The position numbers and the translations under genes are program-made. A stretch of DNA of 64,000 nucleotides from Pseudofulvimonas gallinarii (GTDB lineage: Bacteria; Pseudomonadota; Gammaproteobacteria; Xanthomonadales; UBA2363). The first letter of the stretch is position 1. Each line of letters opens with the position of its first letter. Shown here piece after piece: positions 18,490 through 28,539 of the stretch. The stretch covers positions 62,001 through 126,000 of the forward strand of contig NZ_SMAF01000008.1 in assembly GCF_004343305.1 (NCBI RefSeq), read 5' to 3'. The notes beneath the pieces are model-generated. The model searched no databases and had not been told where the DNA came from. It saw only the letters and a program-made list of their open reading frames with translations.

Positions 18490-21400
18490 GGCTTCCACGG
18501 TGATGGTGAACGACGCCGGTGCCGAGGTATCGACGCCGCCATTGGCGGTGCCCCCGTTGTCCACCAGGGTCACCGTGACGTTGGCCACGCCGAACGCGTT
18601 CGGCGCCGGAATGAAGCTGAGGTTGCCGGTCGCTGGACTGATCGCCGGCGGCGCGGAGAACAGCGTCGGATTGTCATTGCCGACATTGAAGTCCAGCACC
18701 TGCGTACCGCCATCGCCGTCGTCCATGCCCGTGGCCCAGGCCTGGTTCTGCGCGCCGGCGTCCTCCTGCACGGTGACGTTGCCACCCGGGGTGAAGCTGG
18801 GCGGATCGTTGACGCCGTTCACGGTGATCGTGAAGGTGCGGCTGAAACTGTCGACGCCACCATTGGCGGTACCGCCGTCATCACGCAAGGTCGCCTTCAG
18901 CGTCGCCGTGCCGAAGGCATTGGCGGCGGCGGCATAGGTCAAGGTGCCGGTGGACGCGTCGATCGCCGGCGCCGTCGTGAAGCCCAGCGTCGAGTCGATG
19001 GCGTCGATGCTGACGTCGAAGCCGAGCAAGGCCTGCGAGGACTCGTTGGCCGGACCGGCGGACAGGTTGCTGGCAAAAGCCACAATCGTCTGGGCACCGG
19101 CGTCCTCCAGCACGGCCGGCGCGCTGGCAGGCATGTCGAAGCCGGGCGCGTCGTTGACCGCTTCGGCGGTGATGGTGAAGGTCACCGGCGCGGACGTGTC
19201 GACGCCCCCATTCGCCGTGCCCGCATCATCGCGCAACACCAGCGTGATGTCGGCGCTGCCGAAGGCGTCGGCGGTCAGCGTGAAGCTGAGGTTGCCGGTG
19301 GCGGCGTCCACCGCCGGCGGCGTTGCGAACAGCGCGGCATTGGTGTTCGACTGGACGATGAACTCAAGACCCTGGACCTCGTCGGCGTCTCCGTCGTCAA
19401 TGCCGGTGGCCCAGGCCTGGCTGTAGGGCGCGGCGTCCTCGTAGACCGTCACGTCGCTGCCCGGCGTGAACACCGGTGCGGAGTTCACGCCTTCGACGGT
19501 GATCGTGAAACTCTGCACCGCGGAGGTGTCGACGCCACCGTTTGCGGTACCGCCATCGTCGCCAAGCTGCACGTTGACCGTCGCGGTACCCGACGTGTCG
19601 GCCTGCGGCGTGTAGGTCAGCGTGCCGGTCGTGGCATCGATGGCCGGCGCCGAGGAAAAAGCCAGCGTGCCGGTGGTGCCGGCGAGCGACACCGAGAAAG
19701 TCAATGCCTGGCCTGACTCGTTCGCCGGGCCGGCGACGATGTCCTGGGCAAAACCAGCCACCGTCTGCGCACCGCTGTTTTCCAGTGCCACAGGCGCCTG
19801 GGACGGCACGGTGAAGCTGGGCGCGTCGTTGACCGGGGTGACGGAGATCTGCAGCGTTGCCGATGGCGAGGTGTCGTTTCCGCCATTGGCGTTGCCGCCA
19901 TCATCCTGCAACGCAATCGTGATGGTGGCGTTGCCGAAGGCGTCCGCTGCCGGCGTGAAGCTCAACGTGCCGTCCGCAGCCACGGACGGCCCGGCGGAGA
20001 ACAGCGACGGATTGGTGTTGTCCTGGATGACGAAGGTCAGCGCCTGCGTGCCATCGTCGCCATCGCCGATGCCGGTGGCCCAGGCGGTGACGGTCTGCGC
20101 ACCGGCATCTTCCAGCACCGCCTGGTCGCTTCCTGGCACGAACTGCGGGGGTGAGTTGACACCGGCCACCGCCACCGTCGCCACGGCCGGGGCCGACACG
20201 CCACCGCCGTCGTCCTCGACGAGGAAGGCGATCTGGCGCGGCGTCTCGTCCGGGTTGTTGGACACATTGGAATAGGTCGCGGTGCGCAACACGGCCTGGT
20301 AGTCGGCGACGCTGGCATTGCCGGTGAGGGTGAGCACGCCACCGGCGTAGGCGGCGCTGAGGCCACTTCCACCGACGTTGACCGCCAGCACCTCGTCGCT
20401 GCCGTCAGGCGCACTCGCCAGTGTCAACGTGGCTTCAACCAGCACGTTCGAATCGATGTCGGTCACGGTCATGGCCGCGGCATCGACGATCGGGACGGGC
20501 ACGCCGCCCTCGATGAAGCTGGCGTCGTAGCCGGTGCCGGCTGCCGGCCCGTTGAGATCCACCGCCGGCGGATCATTCACCGGCGTCACGGTAAGGGTGA
20601 AGGTCTCCGGCGCCGACAGGTCGACGCCGCCGTTGGCCGTACCGCCGTTGTCGCGGACGCGCACGGTGAACTGCGAGGTACCGTGCTGGTCCGCCGCCGC
20701 CGTGTAGGTCAGCGTGCCATCGGCCGCCACCGCGGGCGCCACCGCGAACAGCGACGGGTTGGTCACGTTGGCGACCTGGTATTCGGCCACGGCCTGGGCG
20801 GCTTCGTTCGGACCCGGATCGAACGTGGTCACCCATCCAGCCACCGTCTGCGCACCGGCATCCTCGGCGGAGGCAGGCGGGTTGGCGGCCGTGAAGGACG
20901 GCATGTCGTTGACTGCCGTGACGGTGATGGTCAGCACCTGAGCCGGCGAGGTGTCGACGCCGCCGTCGGCCGTCCCGCCATCGTCCTGCGCCACGACGCT
21001 GAAAGTCGCGGTGCCCCAGGCGTTGGTGTCCGCGGAATAGCTCAGCACGCCGCTGCTCGAAATCGCCGGTACCGCCGCAAAGCTCAGGGTCGGATCACTG
21101 GACACCGGCGTCAGGATGAAAGTCACGGCCTGCGATGACTCGTCGGCCGGACCGGCGCTGATCGCCGTTGCGACGCTCACCGACTGCGCACCGGCATCCT
21201 CGAGGCCCGGCGCCGGATCCTGCAGGGTGAACGACGGTGATCGTGAGCACGTGCGGCGCCGACGTGTCGGTGCCGCCATTGGCGGTACCACCGTCATCCT
21301 GCAACACCACGGTGACCTGCGCGCTGCCGTTGGCGTCGACCGCCGGGGTGAAGGTCAGCGTGCCGGTACCGGCATCGATGGCGGGGGCGGTGGCGAACAG

Positions 21401-22543
21401 CGCCGGATTGCTGTTGGCCTGCACGAGGAAGCCCAGCACCTGCGTGCCGCCATCGTTGTCGTCCATGCCGGTTGCCCAGTTGGCAACCGACTGCGCGCCG
21501 GCGTCTTCCAGCACGTTGACATCCGGACCCGGCGTGAAGACCGGTGCGTTGTTGACCGCTTCCACGTCGATGGTGAAAGTCTGCGGCGTCGACAGGTCGA
21601 CGCCTCCATCGCTGGTACCACCGTCATCGCGCACGCGCACGGTGAACTGGGACGTGCCGCGCGCGCCGGCAGCCGGCGTGTACCGCAACGTGCCGCTGTC
21701 GTCGACCGTCGGCGCGGCACTGAACAGCGCGGGATTGCTGATGGCCGACACCTGGTATTCGGCGACGGCCTGGCTGGATTCGTTGGCCGGACCGGCGGTG
21801 AACGTCGCCCAGCCAGTGACTTCGGCCGGCCCGCTGTCCTGGAAGACCGGCGGTGGATTGGCGGCGGTGAACGAAGGCGCATCGTTCACCGGCGTCACGA
21901 GGATCGTGAATGTATGGGGCGCGGAAGTATCGACGCCGCCATTCGCGGTGCCGCCATCATCGCTGAGGGTGATGGTGATGTCGGCGCTGCCATTGGCATC
22001 GTCGGCGGTCGTGAACGTCAGCGTGCCGCTGGCGTCGAGCGCAGGCGCGGCGCTGAACAGGGCCGGGTTGCTGTTCGCCTGCACGGTGAAGGTCAGCGTC
22101 TGCCCGCCGCCGTCGCCGTCGTCGATCGCGGTCGCCCAGTTGGCGATGGACTGCGCACCGGCGTCTTCGAGCACGACCGGATCGGCGCCAGGCGTGAAGC
22201 CGGGTGCGTCGTTCACGTCATCGACCGTGACCATGATCGACTGCGGCGCCGATTCGTCGACGCCACCGTTGGCGGTGCCGCCGCTGTCGCGCATCACGAC
22301 GGTCAACGTCGCCGAACCGAGCATGCCCGGGGCCGGCGTCGCGGTCAGCACGCCTGCCGGGGAAATCGTCGGCGTACCCGAAAACAGGGTGGAATTGTCG
22401 TTGCCGGTGATTTCAAACGAAAACGACTGGCCGGACTCGTCGGCGGGCCCTGCTGACAGCGCCGTGGCGACCACCGCAGTTTGCGGGCCAGCATCCTCGT
22501 AGAGGGTCGCGTTCTGCGGCGAGAACGACGGCGCGTCGTTGAC
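18490..22543 (-). repeat. Tandem cadherin-like repeat region
   Basis: About twelve diverged tandem units of roughly 340 bases within the giant gene, most encoding an EDAGAQ strand, a DDGGTANGGVDTSAP turn and a VNDAPSFT-type linker. One unit, near 20160-20580, is a different Ig-like type (FIEGGVPVPIVD, NVSNNPDETPRQIAFLVEDDGGG). Units are similar enough at DNA level to favour slippage or mis-assembly. Confidence 0.8.
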
Positions 22544-23059
22544 CGGCTGGATGTCGAGGCTGACCAGCGCGGCGGGCGAGGTCAGATCGCCATCGCTGAC
22601 GGTGAAGGTGAAGGCGTCCGTGCCATTGCTGTCGGCCGCCGGCGTGTAGGTCACTTCCGCGGTCGTCGGCGACGTCTGGATGATCGCTCCCAGCGTGCCG
22701 GAAGCCGGCGGCGAAGCGATGGCGAAGGAGATGGCCGGCGACTCGTTGTCGCTGCCGCTGAGCGTCACCACCAGCGGCGTGTCTTCCAGGCCGCTGGCGG
22801 CAACAGGATTGGCGACCGGCGCATTGTTCTGCACATCGCGCACATCGACGCGGAAGAACAGCCGGCCATTCTCGATGGCGACGAACGCGGCGGTCAGGTC
22901 GATGGCGCTCTGCCCCGAGGTGCTGTCGCCCGCAGGATCCGTTGCCTGCGGCGACTGGCTGCCCCAGTCGCCGACGTTGCCGTCGAGCGCGAAATTGGCC
23001 GCGATCACCAGTCCGCTGCCGAGGACCAGCAGCGCCAGGCTGCCGTTGCGCAGCATCGG

Positions 23060-23137
23060 CCGCAGGCGGCGGCTGCGCAGGATCAGGATGGAGGCGAGGA
23101 TGAGGACCGCAAGCCCCGCCCAGCCGAGGCCGGGTAC
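23060..23137 (-). other. IPTL-CTERM-like segment in an internal position
   Basis: Codes for VPGLGWAGLAVLILAS then an Arg cluster (RSRRLR). This is the motif, hydrophobic helix and basic stop of an IPTL-CTERM sorting tail, but some 2,400 residues of protein follow it. A second hydrophobic helix (SLALLVLGSGLVIAA) comes 5 residues after the Arg cluster. Confidence 0.5.
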
Positions 23138-23802
23138 GGGCGCGGCCGGGGCGCCGACCACGATCGGACCACCACCGGCTCCGCTGCCGATCAGGTCGCT
23201 GCCCGCCGCGCTTTCCGCGGCGAAATAGACGCGGAACGGCGCCGGGTAGGCCGAGCCGGTGAGCTGCTCGATGGTGGCGCCGAGTTCGACGACGTCCGCA
23301 CCTCCCAGACCGTTGTCGAGGCCGATGGGGTACGGGCCGCCGACACCGGTCGGTGGGCCGAAACTGCCGCCGGCGCAGGTTTCCACCGTGAGGCTGGAAA
23401 CCTGGAAGACGCCGCTGCCAGACAGGGCGCTGAGACGGCGCTCGACGCCGGTGACGACGTTTCCGCCACCCAGATCGACGGTGCAACCGGACCCTGACTG
23501 GCGATCGACGTCGATCAGCACGCTGTAGGCGTATAATCCTGTGCCATCACTGGCGCGGCACACAGCGTCACGGCGCCCAGCAGCACGCTACGCAGCATTC
23601 CCTTCAACATCGTTGTCCCCTATCGCCCGCTCACCGGGCCACTGTTGCCACAGGATGCGCTGGAAGCGCGGTTGTCCCGCCTGTCCGAAAGGATCGCGAC
23701 CAGGATCGGAGCCGGGCGTCCCGCTGTCCCCCCGAACAGCGGGACGCCCCGCGCCGACATTCTCCGGGTATCCATCCCCGACGGCTACGCAACCTTGGAT
23801 GC

Positions 23803-23831
23803 CTTATACGCGAATCCGTCCTGCAATCCAA
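23803..23831 (-). promoter_or_regulatory. Promoter of the giant surface gene
   Basis: Read on the minus strand: -35-like TTGGAT (23831-23826), 17-base spacer, -10-like TATAAG (23808-23803). Transcription would begin near 23796 and give a leader of about 185 bases before the ATG at 23610. The CRP-type palindrome lies immediately upstream of the -35. Confidence 0.5.
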
Positions 23832-23836
23832 TTTTT

Positions 23837-23852
23837 TGTGATCCATGTCACA
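23837..23852. promoter_or_regulatory. CRP/Clp-type binding site
   Basis: TGTGATCCATGTCACA is a perfect match to TGTGA-N6-TCACA, the consensus of CRP, Vfr and the c-di-GMP-responsive Clp of xanthomonads. The inverted repeat extends to 9 bp (TTTTTGTGA at 23833-23841, TCACAAAAA at 23848-23856). It lies between divergent genes: 227 bases from the giant gene start and 136 bases before the membrane glycosyltransferase ATG. The rest of 23611-23987 holds no gene. Confidence 0.65.
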
Positions 23853-23987
23853 AAAAGCAAGGATCTGCTCCAATACCCGTCCCCAAATCATGTCATCGGG
23901 ACATCGGCGGGACACAGGGCGCCAGGGCCGCCGGCGACATTTCCGGATGACCTACACTCGCTGCCCAGCGCACCCACCGATGCAAAC

Positions 23988-25406
23988 ATGCCCGACCATC
24001 CGACCCGGCCGAAGCCGTACGTCCTGAATTTCGCAGCGGCCTACCTGCTGTTGTCCGGGCTGCTGCTGGCGCTGTACTGGTTTCCCGAGGCCAAGCAGCT
24101 GGCTGGCGACGAGCACTACTACCATCATACGGCGCTGGCGCTGCTGGCCGGCGGCGACTGGTTCGACGGCAACCTGATCTGGCCGCCCCTGCAGGCGCTG
24201 ATCCTGGCCGGGATCTACGGCCTGGCGGGACCCTCCGTGCTGGCCGTGCAACTGCTGCAGCTGCTCATGCTGGCCGGAGGCGGCCTGTTGCTGGCCGACA
24301 TCTGGCGCCGCCTGGGCGGCAGCCGGGAAGCCGCCGCCTGGGCGGCGGCCCTGCTGTGCATCAATCCGCTGACGGTCGGCTTCGCGACCTACCTGTGGCC
24401 GGAGATCCCGCACCTGGTGCTGTGCCTGCTGCTGGCCTGGTGCCTGCTGCGCAGCCGCGAGGCCGGTACGCCCGGCGTGTGCTGGGCGGCCGGCGCCGGC
24501 GCCGCGCTTGGGCTGTGTCTGCTCGCAAAGAGCCTGCTCACCGGCTTCTGGCCGCTGCTCCTGCTGCCGCTGTGGCAGCGCGGGCGCCGCAACGGAAACC
24601 TGCTGCGGATCGTCGCGTTCCTCGCCGCCACCCTACTGGTGACGGCGCCGGCGTTGTATCGCGGCATGCAGGTGACCGGCAAGCCGCAGATCGCCGACTC
24701 TTCGTGGTTCAACCTGTGGGTCGGCCTGGGTGATCGCTGGCGCAACGACTTCGTGTTCGACGAGACCGGCCAGCGCATGCACGAATACCTGACGCACAGC
24801 CCGGATCCGCGCGCGCGCAACGCCTTCGCCCGCGAGCAGGCGGAAGCGATCGTCGCCGGACAAGGGCTGGTCGGCACCTTCACGGCGCAGCTGGGCAAGC
24901 AGTATTTCCGCCTCTTCAGTGCCCGGCACTTCGTCGTGTCGCAACTGCATGGCCGCATCTGCGACGGTTACACCAGCCGATACGGCAGCGAAAGTTTCGT
25001 CGTGAACCGCGGCGGCGCCTGGTTGATGCAGGCCTGGCATGTCGCGCTGCTTGCCATGGCGGCGTTCGGGCTGGCGGCCTGGCGGCAATGGCGACAACCC
25101 TGGCTGTGGCTGGCGGCCGCGTTCGTGGCTTACCAGATGGCACTGTTCTTCGGCCTGCACGTCAAGTCGCGCTTCCTCGTGCCCATGCTGCCACTCCTGT
25201 GCCTGTTCGCCGGACACTGGCTGGCGATGCCGCGTCGCGAACGCCGACCGCGCGCAGCCGGCTGGCTGCTGGCGGGCCTGCTCGCTTTCCTGGCCCTGGC
25301 CGGCCCCTGGCTGGACGATGCCTGCGATCAGGCCGGGCGCAGCGGCAGCGAAGGACTGGCGGCCGGCGCGACCGGCATCCGCAACGCCTGCGCGACATCG
25401 GTGTAA
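23988..25406 (+). CDS. GT-C type membrane glycosyltransferase (ArnT/PMT-like)
   Basis: A 472-residue polytopic membrane protein with about ten hydrophobic helices. The first loop has AGDEHYYHHTALALL, matching the acidic D-E loop that coordinates the lipid-linked sugar in GT-C enzymes, and the next loop has WPPLQALI. Such enzymes move sugar from a polyprenyl phosphate donor to lipid or protein on the outer face of the inner membrane. Acceptor unknown. The ATG at 23988 lacks a clear Shine-Dalgarno. Its 3' end runs 79 bases into the opposite-strand ankyrin gene. Context suggests surface glycosylation. Confidence 0.7.
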   Translation: MPDHPTRPKPYVLNFAAAYLLLSGLLLALYWFPEAKQLAGDEHYYHHTALALLAGGDWFDGNLIWPPLQALILAGIYGLAGPSVLAVQLLQLLMLAGGGLLLADIWRRLGGSREAAAWAAALLCINPLTVGFATYLWPEIPHLVLCLLLAWCLLRSREAGTPGVCWAAGAGAALGLCLLAKSLLTGFWPLLLLPLWQRGRRNGNLLRIVAFLAATLLVTAPALYRGMQVTGKPQIADSSWFNLWVGLGDRWRNDFVFDETGQRMHEYLTHSPDPRARNAFAREQAEAIVAGQGLVGTFTAQLGKQYFRLFSARHFVVSQLHGRICDGYTSRYGSESFVVNRGGAWLMQAWHVALLAMAAFGLAAWRQWRQPWLWLAAAFVAYQMALFFGLHVKSRFLVPMLPLLCLFAGHWLAMPRRERRPRAAGWLLAGLLAFLALAGPWLDDACDQAGRSGSEGLAAGATGIRNACATSV

Positions 25407-28400
25407 CCGGACTGCACCGCGTAGTCCTCGGCGCGCCAGCCTCCGCTGTCGCGCAGATCGCGCTGGGCACCGTTGCCGAGCAGACGGCGCACGGCGCCGG
25501 CCTGGCCATGCGCCGCCGCGTAATGCAGCGGCGTGCAGCCATGGCGGTCCGGCAGGTTCACCGCGCGTGAGCGCGACAGCAGGACATCAAGCCCCGCATC
25601 GATGCCGTCCGCGTGCGCTGCGCTGACGGCAGCGGCGCCGCAGGCCACGTGCAGTGCGGTCAGGCCGGCATCGTTGACGGCATCGACCTCGCTGCCGGCG
25701 CTGACCAGCGCAAGCAGCATCGCCCGCGCGGCATCGCCATCGGCAGCGCCGAAGGCATGCCCGGCGGCGGCGTGCAGCGCGCGGTTGCCGGCGGCATCGC
25801 GGGCGGTGACATCGGCGCCTGCGGCAAGCAGCCGGGTGACGCCTTCCCGGTTGCCACAGGCGGCAGCCACCATCAGTGCCGTAGTGTCGTTCGCCAGCCG
25901 CTGCTCGACGGCGGCGCCGTGTTCGAGCAGGGTCTCGACGATGGCCATGTGACCGGCGACCAGGGCCGCGCTCAGTGCGGTCACGCCGGATGGAGTACAG
26001 GCATCGACGGCGGCGCCATGAACCAGCAGTTCGCCGAGGACGGGCCGATGCCCGCCGCCGGCGGCGCGGATCAGCGCGGTGCAGCCCTGGCGATCACGGG
26101 CGGCGGTGTCGAGGCCCAGCGTCAGCAGGCGGCGCACGGCGGCCAGGTCCCCCAGGCGCGCGGCGGCGACCAGGTCGGCGCCAATCAGGCGGCGTCCCGG
26201 CAGGTGCCAGCCGCGCCAGCGCAGCCATTCCACCAGCGCCGGGCGGTCGGCATCCAGCGCCAGCGCCAGCGGCGTTTCACCACTGCCGGCCGCCGCATGC
26301 GGCTTGCCGCCATGCCGCAACAGCTGCCTGCACAATCTCAGCGCGCGTTCGTTGTTGTGCCGTAGCGCCAGATGCAAAGGCGTCATGCCGGCCCGGTCGG
26401 CACGCGACGGATCGGCACCGCGCTCGAGCAGCCGTTCGACCAGCGTCTCCATGCCATGGCCGACCGCGTGGTGAAGCGGGCTGGAACCGGCGGCGTCGAA
26501 GAACGGGTCGGCACCGGCGTCCAGCCAGGCCAGTGCCAGCCGTTCGTAGCTGGCGATATCGCCAAGCGCCGTCGACAGCAGGGCGGACAGCCGACCCGTC
26601 CCGCAGCCCGCCGTCGGCGGCAGGGCGGCAAGCAGCGACAGTCCGGTCGGGCCGAGCCGGATCGCGGCATCGACCAGGTGGCGCCCGTCGGGCAGCTTCT
26701 GGTCGATGGGCAAAGGCAGCGCTGTCGCGGCGCGCAAAGCCGGCCAGGCGCCTTGCGATGCGGCTTCCATTGCCAGCGCGGCACGCTCGGCTTCGCCGGC
26801 ATTGCTTCGCCACGCCAGAAGCACCGCGGGCCGGACCGCCGACAGCAGCGTCGCGGTCGATGGCGCCCCCGTCCCGCCGTCCGTCTCGACGCCGGCAGCA
26901 GGCCGCGACTGCGCCAGCTCGGCCGCATCGGCCCCCGCCGCGAGCAGCACGGCGAACATCGACGCGTCCGCCGGCAGCTTGCGGCAGGCATGCTGCAGCG
27001 GCGACTGGCCGTCGTGGTCGCGCAGGCCGGGATCCGCGCCGGCGGCGACCAGTGCCTTGACCACGGCTTCATGGCCGTTGCCGGCGGCATGATGGAGCGC
27101 GCTGCGACCTTGTGCGTCGACCGCGTCCGGCTGTGCCCTCGCACGCAGCAGCACTTCGACCAGCACCGGCAGGTCGTCGCTGGCCGACGCCGCCGCGCAT
27201 AGTGGCGGCACCGTGCCGGCGCCGGCGACGGACGCGCGATGGGACAGCAACAGGCGGGCGGCACCGATATTGCCATGCGCGCAGGCCCAGGCCAGCGGCG
27301 TGTAGCCTTCGTCATCGACGGCGTCGACCTGGGCGCCGGCATCCAGCAACATCGCGAGCACCGCGGGCTCGCTGCTCAGGGCGGCGTGATGCAGCGCCGT
27401 GCGCCCGGCCTCGTCGCGGACATGGATGTCGGCACCGTTGGCGATCAGCGCCAGTACGATTTCCGGACGCCCGTAGTAGCTGTCGCGCGTCGCCAGCAGC
27501 AGCGGCGTCAAGCCGACGCAGCGATGGTTGACGTCAACGCCGGCGGCGATCATGGCGCGCAACGGGCGTGAGTCGTTCAGGGTCGCTGCGATATGCAGCG
27601 CATCACGCTGGTCGGCCTCGTCCGGCAGCGCCAGCGAACAGGGATCGACGCCGGCCTCGAGGATCGCCAGGGCGTCATCGACCTGGCCCGAGCGCAGCGC
27701 CGAGCGCAGGGCCGCGGCGCGCAGCACCGGATTCGCCGGGATATCCAGCGTCCGTGCAGGGGCCGGCGAGTCCTCTTCGACCAACGCTGCCGGCGTCGGA
27801 GCCAGTGCGTCCAGAGCGCGCAGGTGGATGATCCGGTAGATCGCGGCACCGGCTGTCACCGCAAGCAGCCACACCAGCACGCTGGTTGCCGGCTGCGGAA
27901 GCCGCCAGGCGAAGATGGCCGGCGCGATGACCAGCAGCGTGTGCAGGACCAGCACCGGCAGCCCGTGGGTCGGAAAGACATCGCGACTGCCGGTCAGCGC
28001 GCTTGCCGCGCGCAGGCCGCGCTGGATCCGCCGCTGCGACGAAGGGGGCTCGCCATCGGCCTCGCGGAGGGCCAGCGTCAGCGCCGGCCAGTAGCGCCAC
28101 GGCCACAGCACCGACACCGCGCAGGCCAGTCCGAGCAGCAATGCCGCCGGCAGTGCCGGCGCCTGCATCAGGCGCAACAGGGGCCAGCCGACGAGCAGCA
28201 CCACGCCGAGGGCGTGCATCCCCACCAGCTGCAGCGCGGCGTGGAATCGACGCGCGGTCGAAGCCGGCGGACAGTGCGAAGGCAGCGAGATGACGGCAAG
28301 GACGGGCAGCACCAGCAGCCAGGTGGAAAGCGGCGCGGCGACGCGCGCCCACGCCGGCAATCCCGCGGAAAACCAGGCCACCGCCGCCATGATCGCCAGG

Positions 28401-28456
28401 GCGCCCGCGAGCAGCGGCAGGGCGACCGGGGCGCGAGTCCCTTCATCCAAGCTCAT
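25328..28456 (-). CDS. Membrane-anchored ankyrin-repeat protein
   Basis: A 1,042-residue protein. Residues about 10-220 hold several hydrophobic helices (LLAGALAIMAAVAWF, WLLVLPVLAVISL, LVLHTLLVIAPAIFAW, VLVWLLAVTAGAAIY). After a short linker come about 20 ankyrin repeats, many of clean G-x-T-A/P-L-H-x-A-A form (GRTALHHAAL, GCTPLHYAAAHG), broken by a less regular block at about 500-640. The fold suggests a protein-binding scaffold on the cytoplasmic side of the inner membrane. Proteins of this size and layout occur in xanthomonads; partner unknown. It is divergent from the S9 peptidase gene. Confidence 0.85.
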   Translation of the reverse strand: MSLDEGTRAPVALPLLAGALAIMAAVAWFSAGLPAWARVAAPLSTWLLVLPVLAVISLPSHCPPASTARRFHAALQLVGMHALGVVLLVGWPLLRLMQAPALPAALLLGLACAVSVLWPWRYWPALTLALREADGEPPSSQRRIQRGLRAASALTGSRDVFPTHGLPVLVLHTLLVIAPAIFAWRLPQPATSVLVWLLAVTAGAAIYRIIHLRALDALAPTPAALVEEDSPAPARTLDIPANPVLRAAALRSALRSGQVDDALAILEAGVDPCSLALPDEADQRDALHIAATLNDSRPLRAMIAAGVDVNHRCVGLTPLLLATRDSYYGRPEIVLALIANGADIHVRDEAGRTALHHAALSSEPAVLAMLLDAGAQVDAVDDEGYTPLAWACAHGNIGAARLLLSHRASVAGAGTVPPLCAAASASDDLPVLVEVLLRARAQPDAVDAQGRSALHHAAGNGHEAVVKALVAAGADPGLRDHDGQSPLQHACRKLPADASMFAVLLAAGADAAELAQSRPAAGVETDGGTGAPSTATLLSAVRPAVLLAWRSNAGEAERAALAMEAASQGAWPALRAATALPLPIDQKLPDGRHLVDAAIRLGPTGLSLLAALPPTAGCGTGRLSALLSTALGDIASYERLALAWLDAGADPFFDAAGSSPLHHAVGHGMETLVERLLERGADPSRADRAGMTPLHLALRHNNERALRLCRQLLRHGGKPHAAAGSGETPLALALDADRPALVEWLRWRGWHLPGRRLIGADLVAAARLGDLAAVRRLLTLGLDTAARDRQGCTALIRAAGGGHRPVLGELLVHGAAVDACTPSGVTALSAALVAGHMAIVETLLEHGAAVEQRLANDTTALMVAAACGNREGVTRLLAAGADVTARDAAGNRALHAAAGHAFGAADGDAARAMLLALVSAGSEVDAVNDAGLTALHVACGAAAVSAAHADGIDAGLDVLLSRSRAVNLPDRHGCTPLHYAAAHGQAGAVRRLLGNGAQRDLRDSGGWRAEDYAVQSGYTDVAQALRMPVAPAASPSLPLRPA

Positions 28457-28539
28457 GGGGCAAGTTTACGTCACCCCGGCCCCGCACCCGCGTGGCTGCC
28501 GTATCCTCGCCTGTTCCGCCCACCTGTCCGAATTTCCCC

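Larger units (their letters stand above)
15718..23610 (-). pseudogene. Giant cadherin-like/beta-helix surface protein, two frameshifts
   Basis: The intact ancestor would have been about 2,630 residues. Order: signal peptide from the ATG at 23610 (MLKGMLRSVLLGAVTLC to APVMA); a short domain ending in an IPTL-CTERM-like membrane segment (23060-23137); a second hydrophobic segment (about 23000-23044); a GNVGDWG domain; about twelve cadherin-like/Ig-like repeats of roughly 110 residues with EDAGAQ, DDGGTANGGVDTS and TITVxxVNDAPSFT signatures; then a right-handed beta-helix (about 18130-15718) with NNTIRAIEIG and many ISGNR/ISNN turns. The frame is lost just after the signal peptide, where an extra TA (23532-23535) changes QDYAYSV, and again near 21240, where a linker (ITV then SFTLQ) has a deletion and shift. 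The reading frames between are long and intact, so the damage is recent, phase-variable, or an assembly error. Confidence 0.75.

Noticed and set aside
15526-19716. Long plus-strand frames opposite the giant surface gene
   Set aside because: They mirror the repeats on the minus strand; composition is Arg/Asp/Gly-biased with no start signals or recognisable domains.
18490-22543. Regularly spaced repeats that might suggest a CRISPR array
   Set aside because: Units are about 340 bases, diverged and in one reading frame coding for cadherin-like domains; no spacer structure or cas genes.
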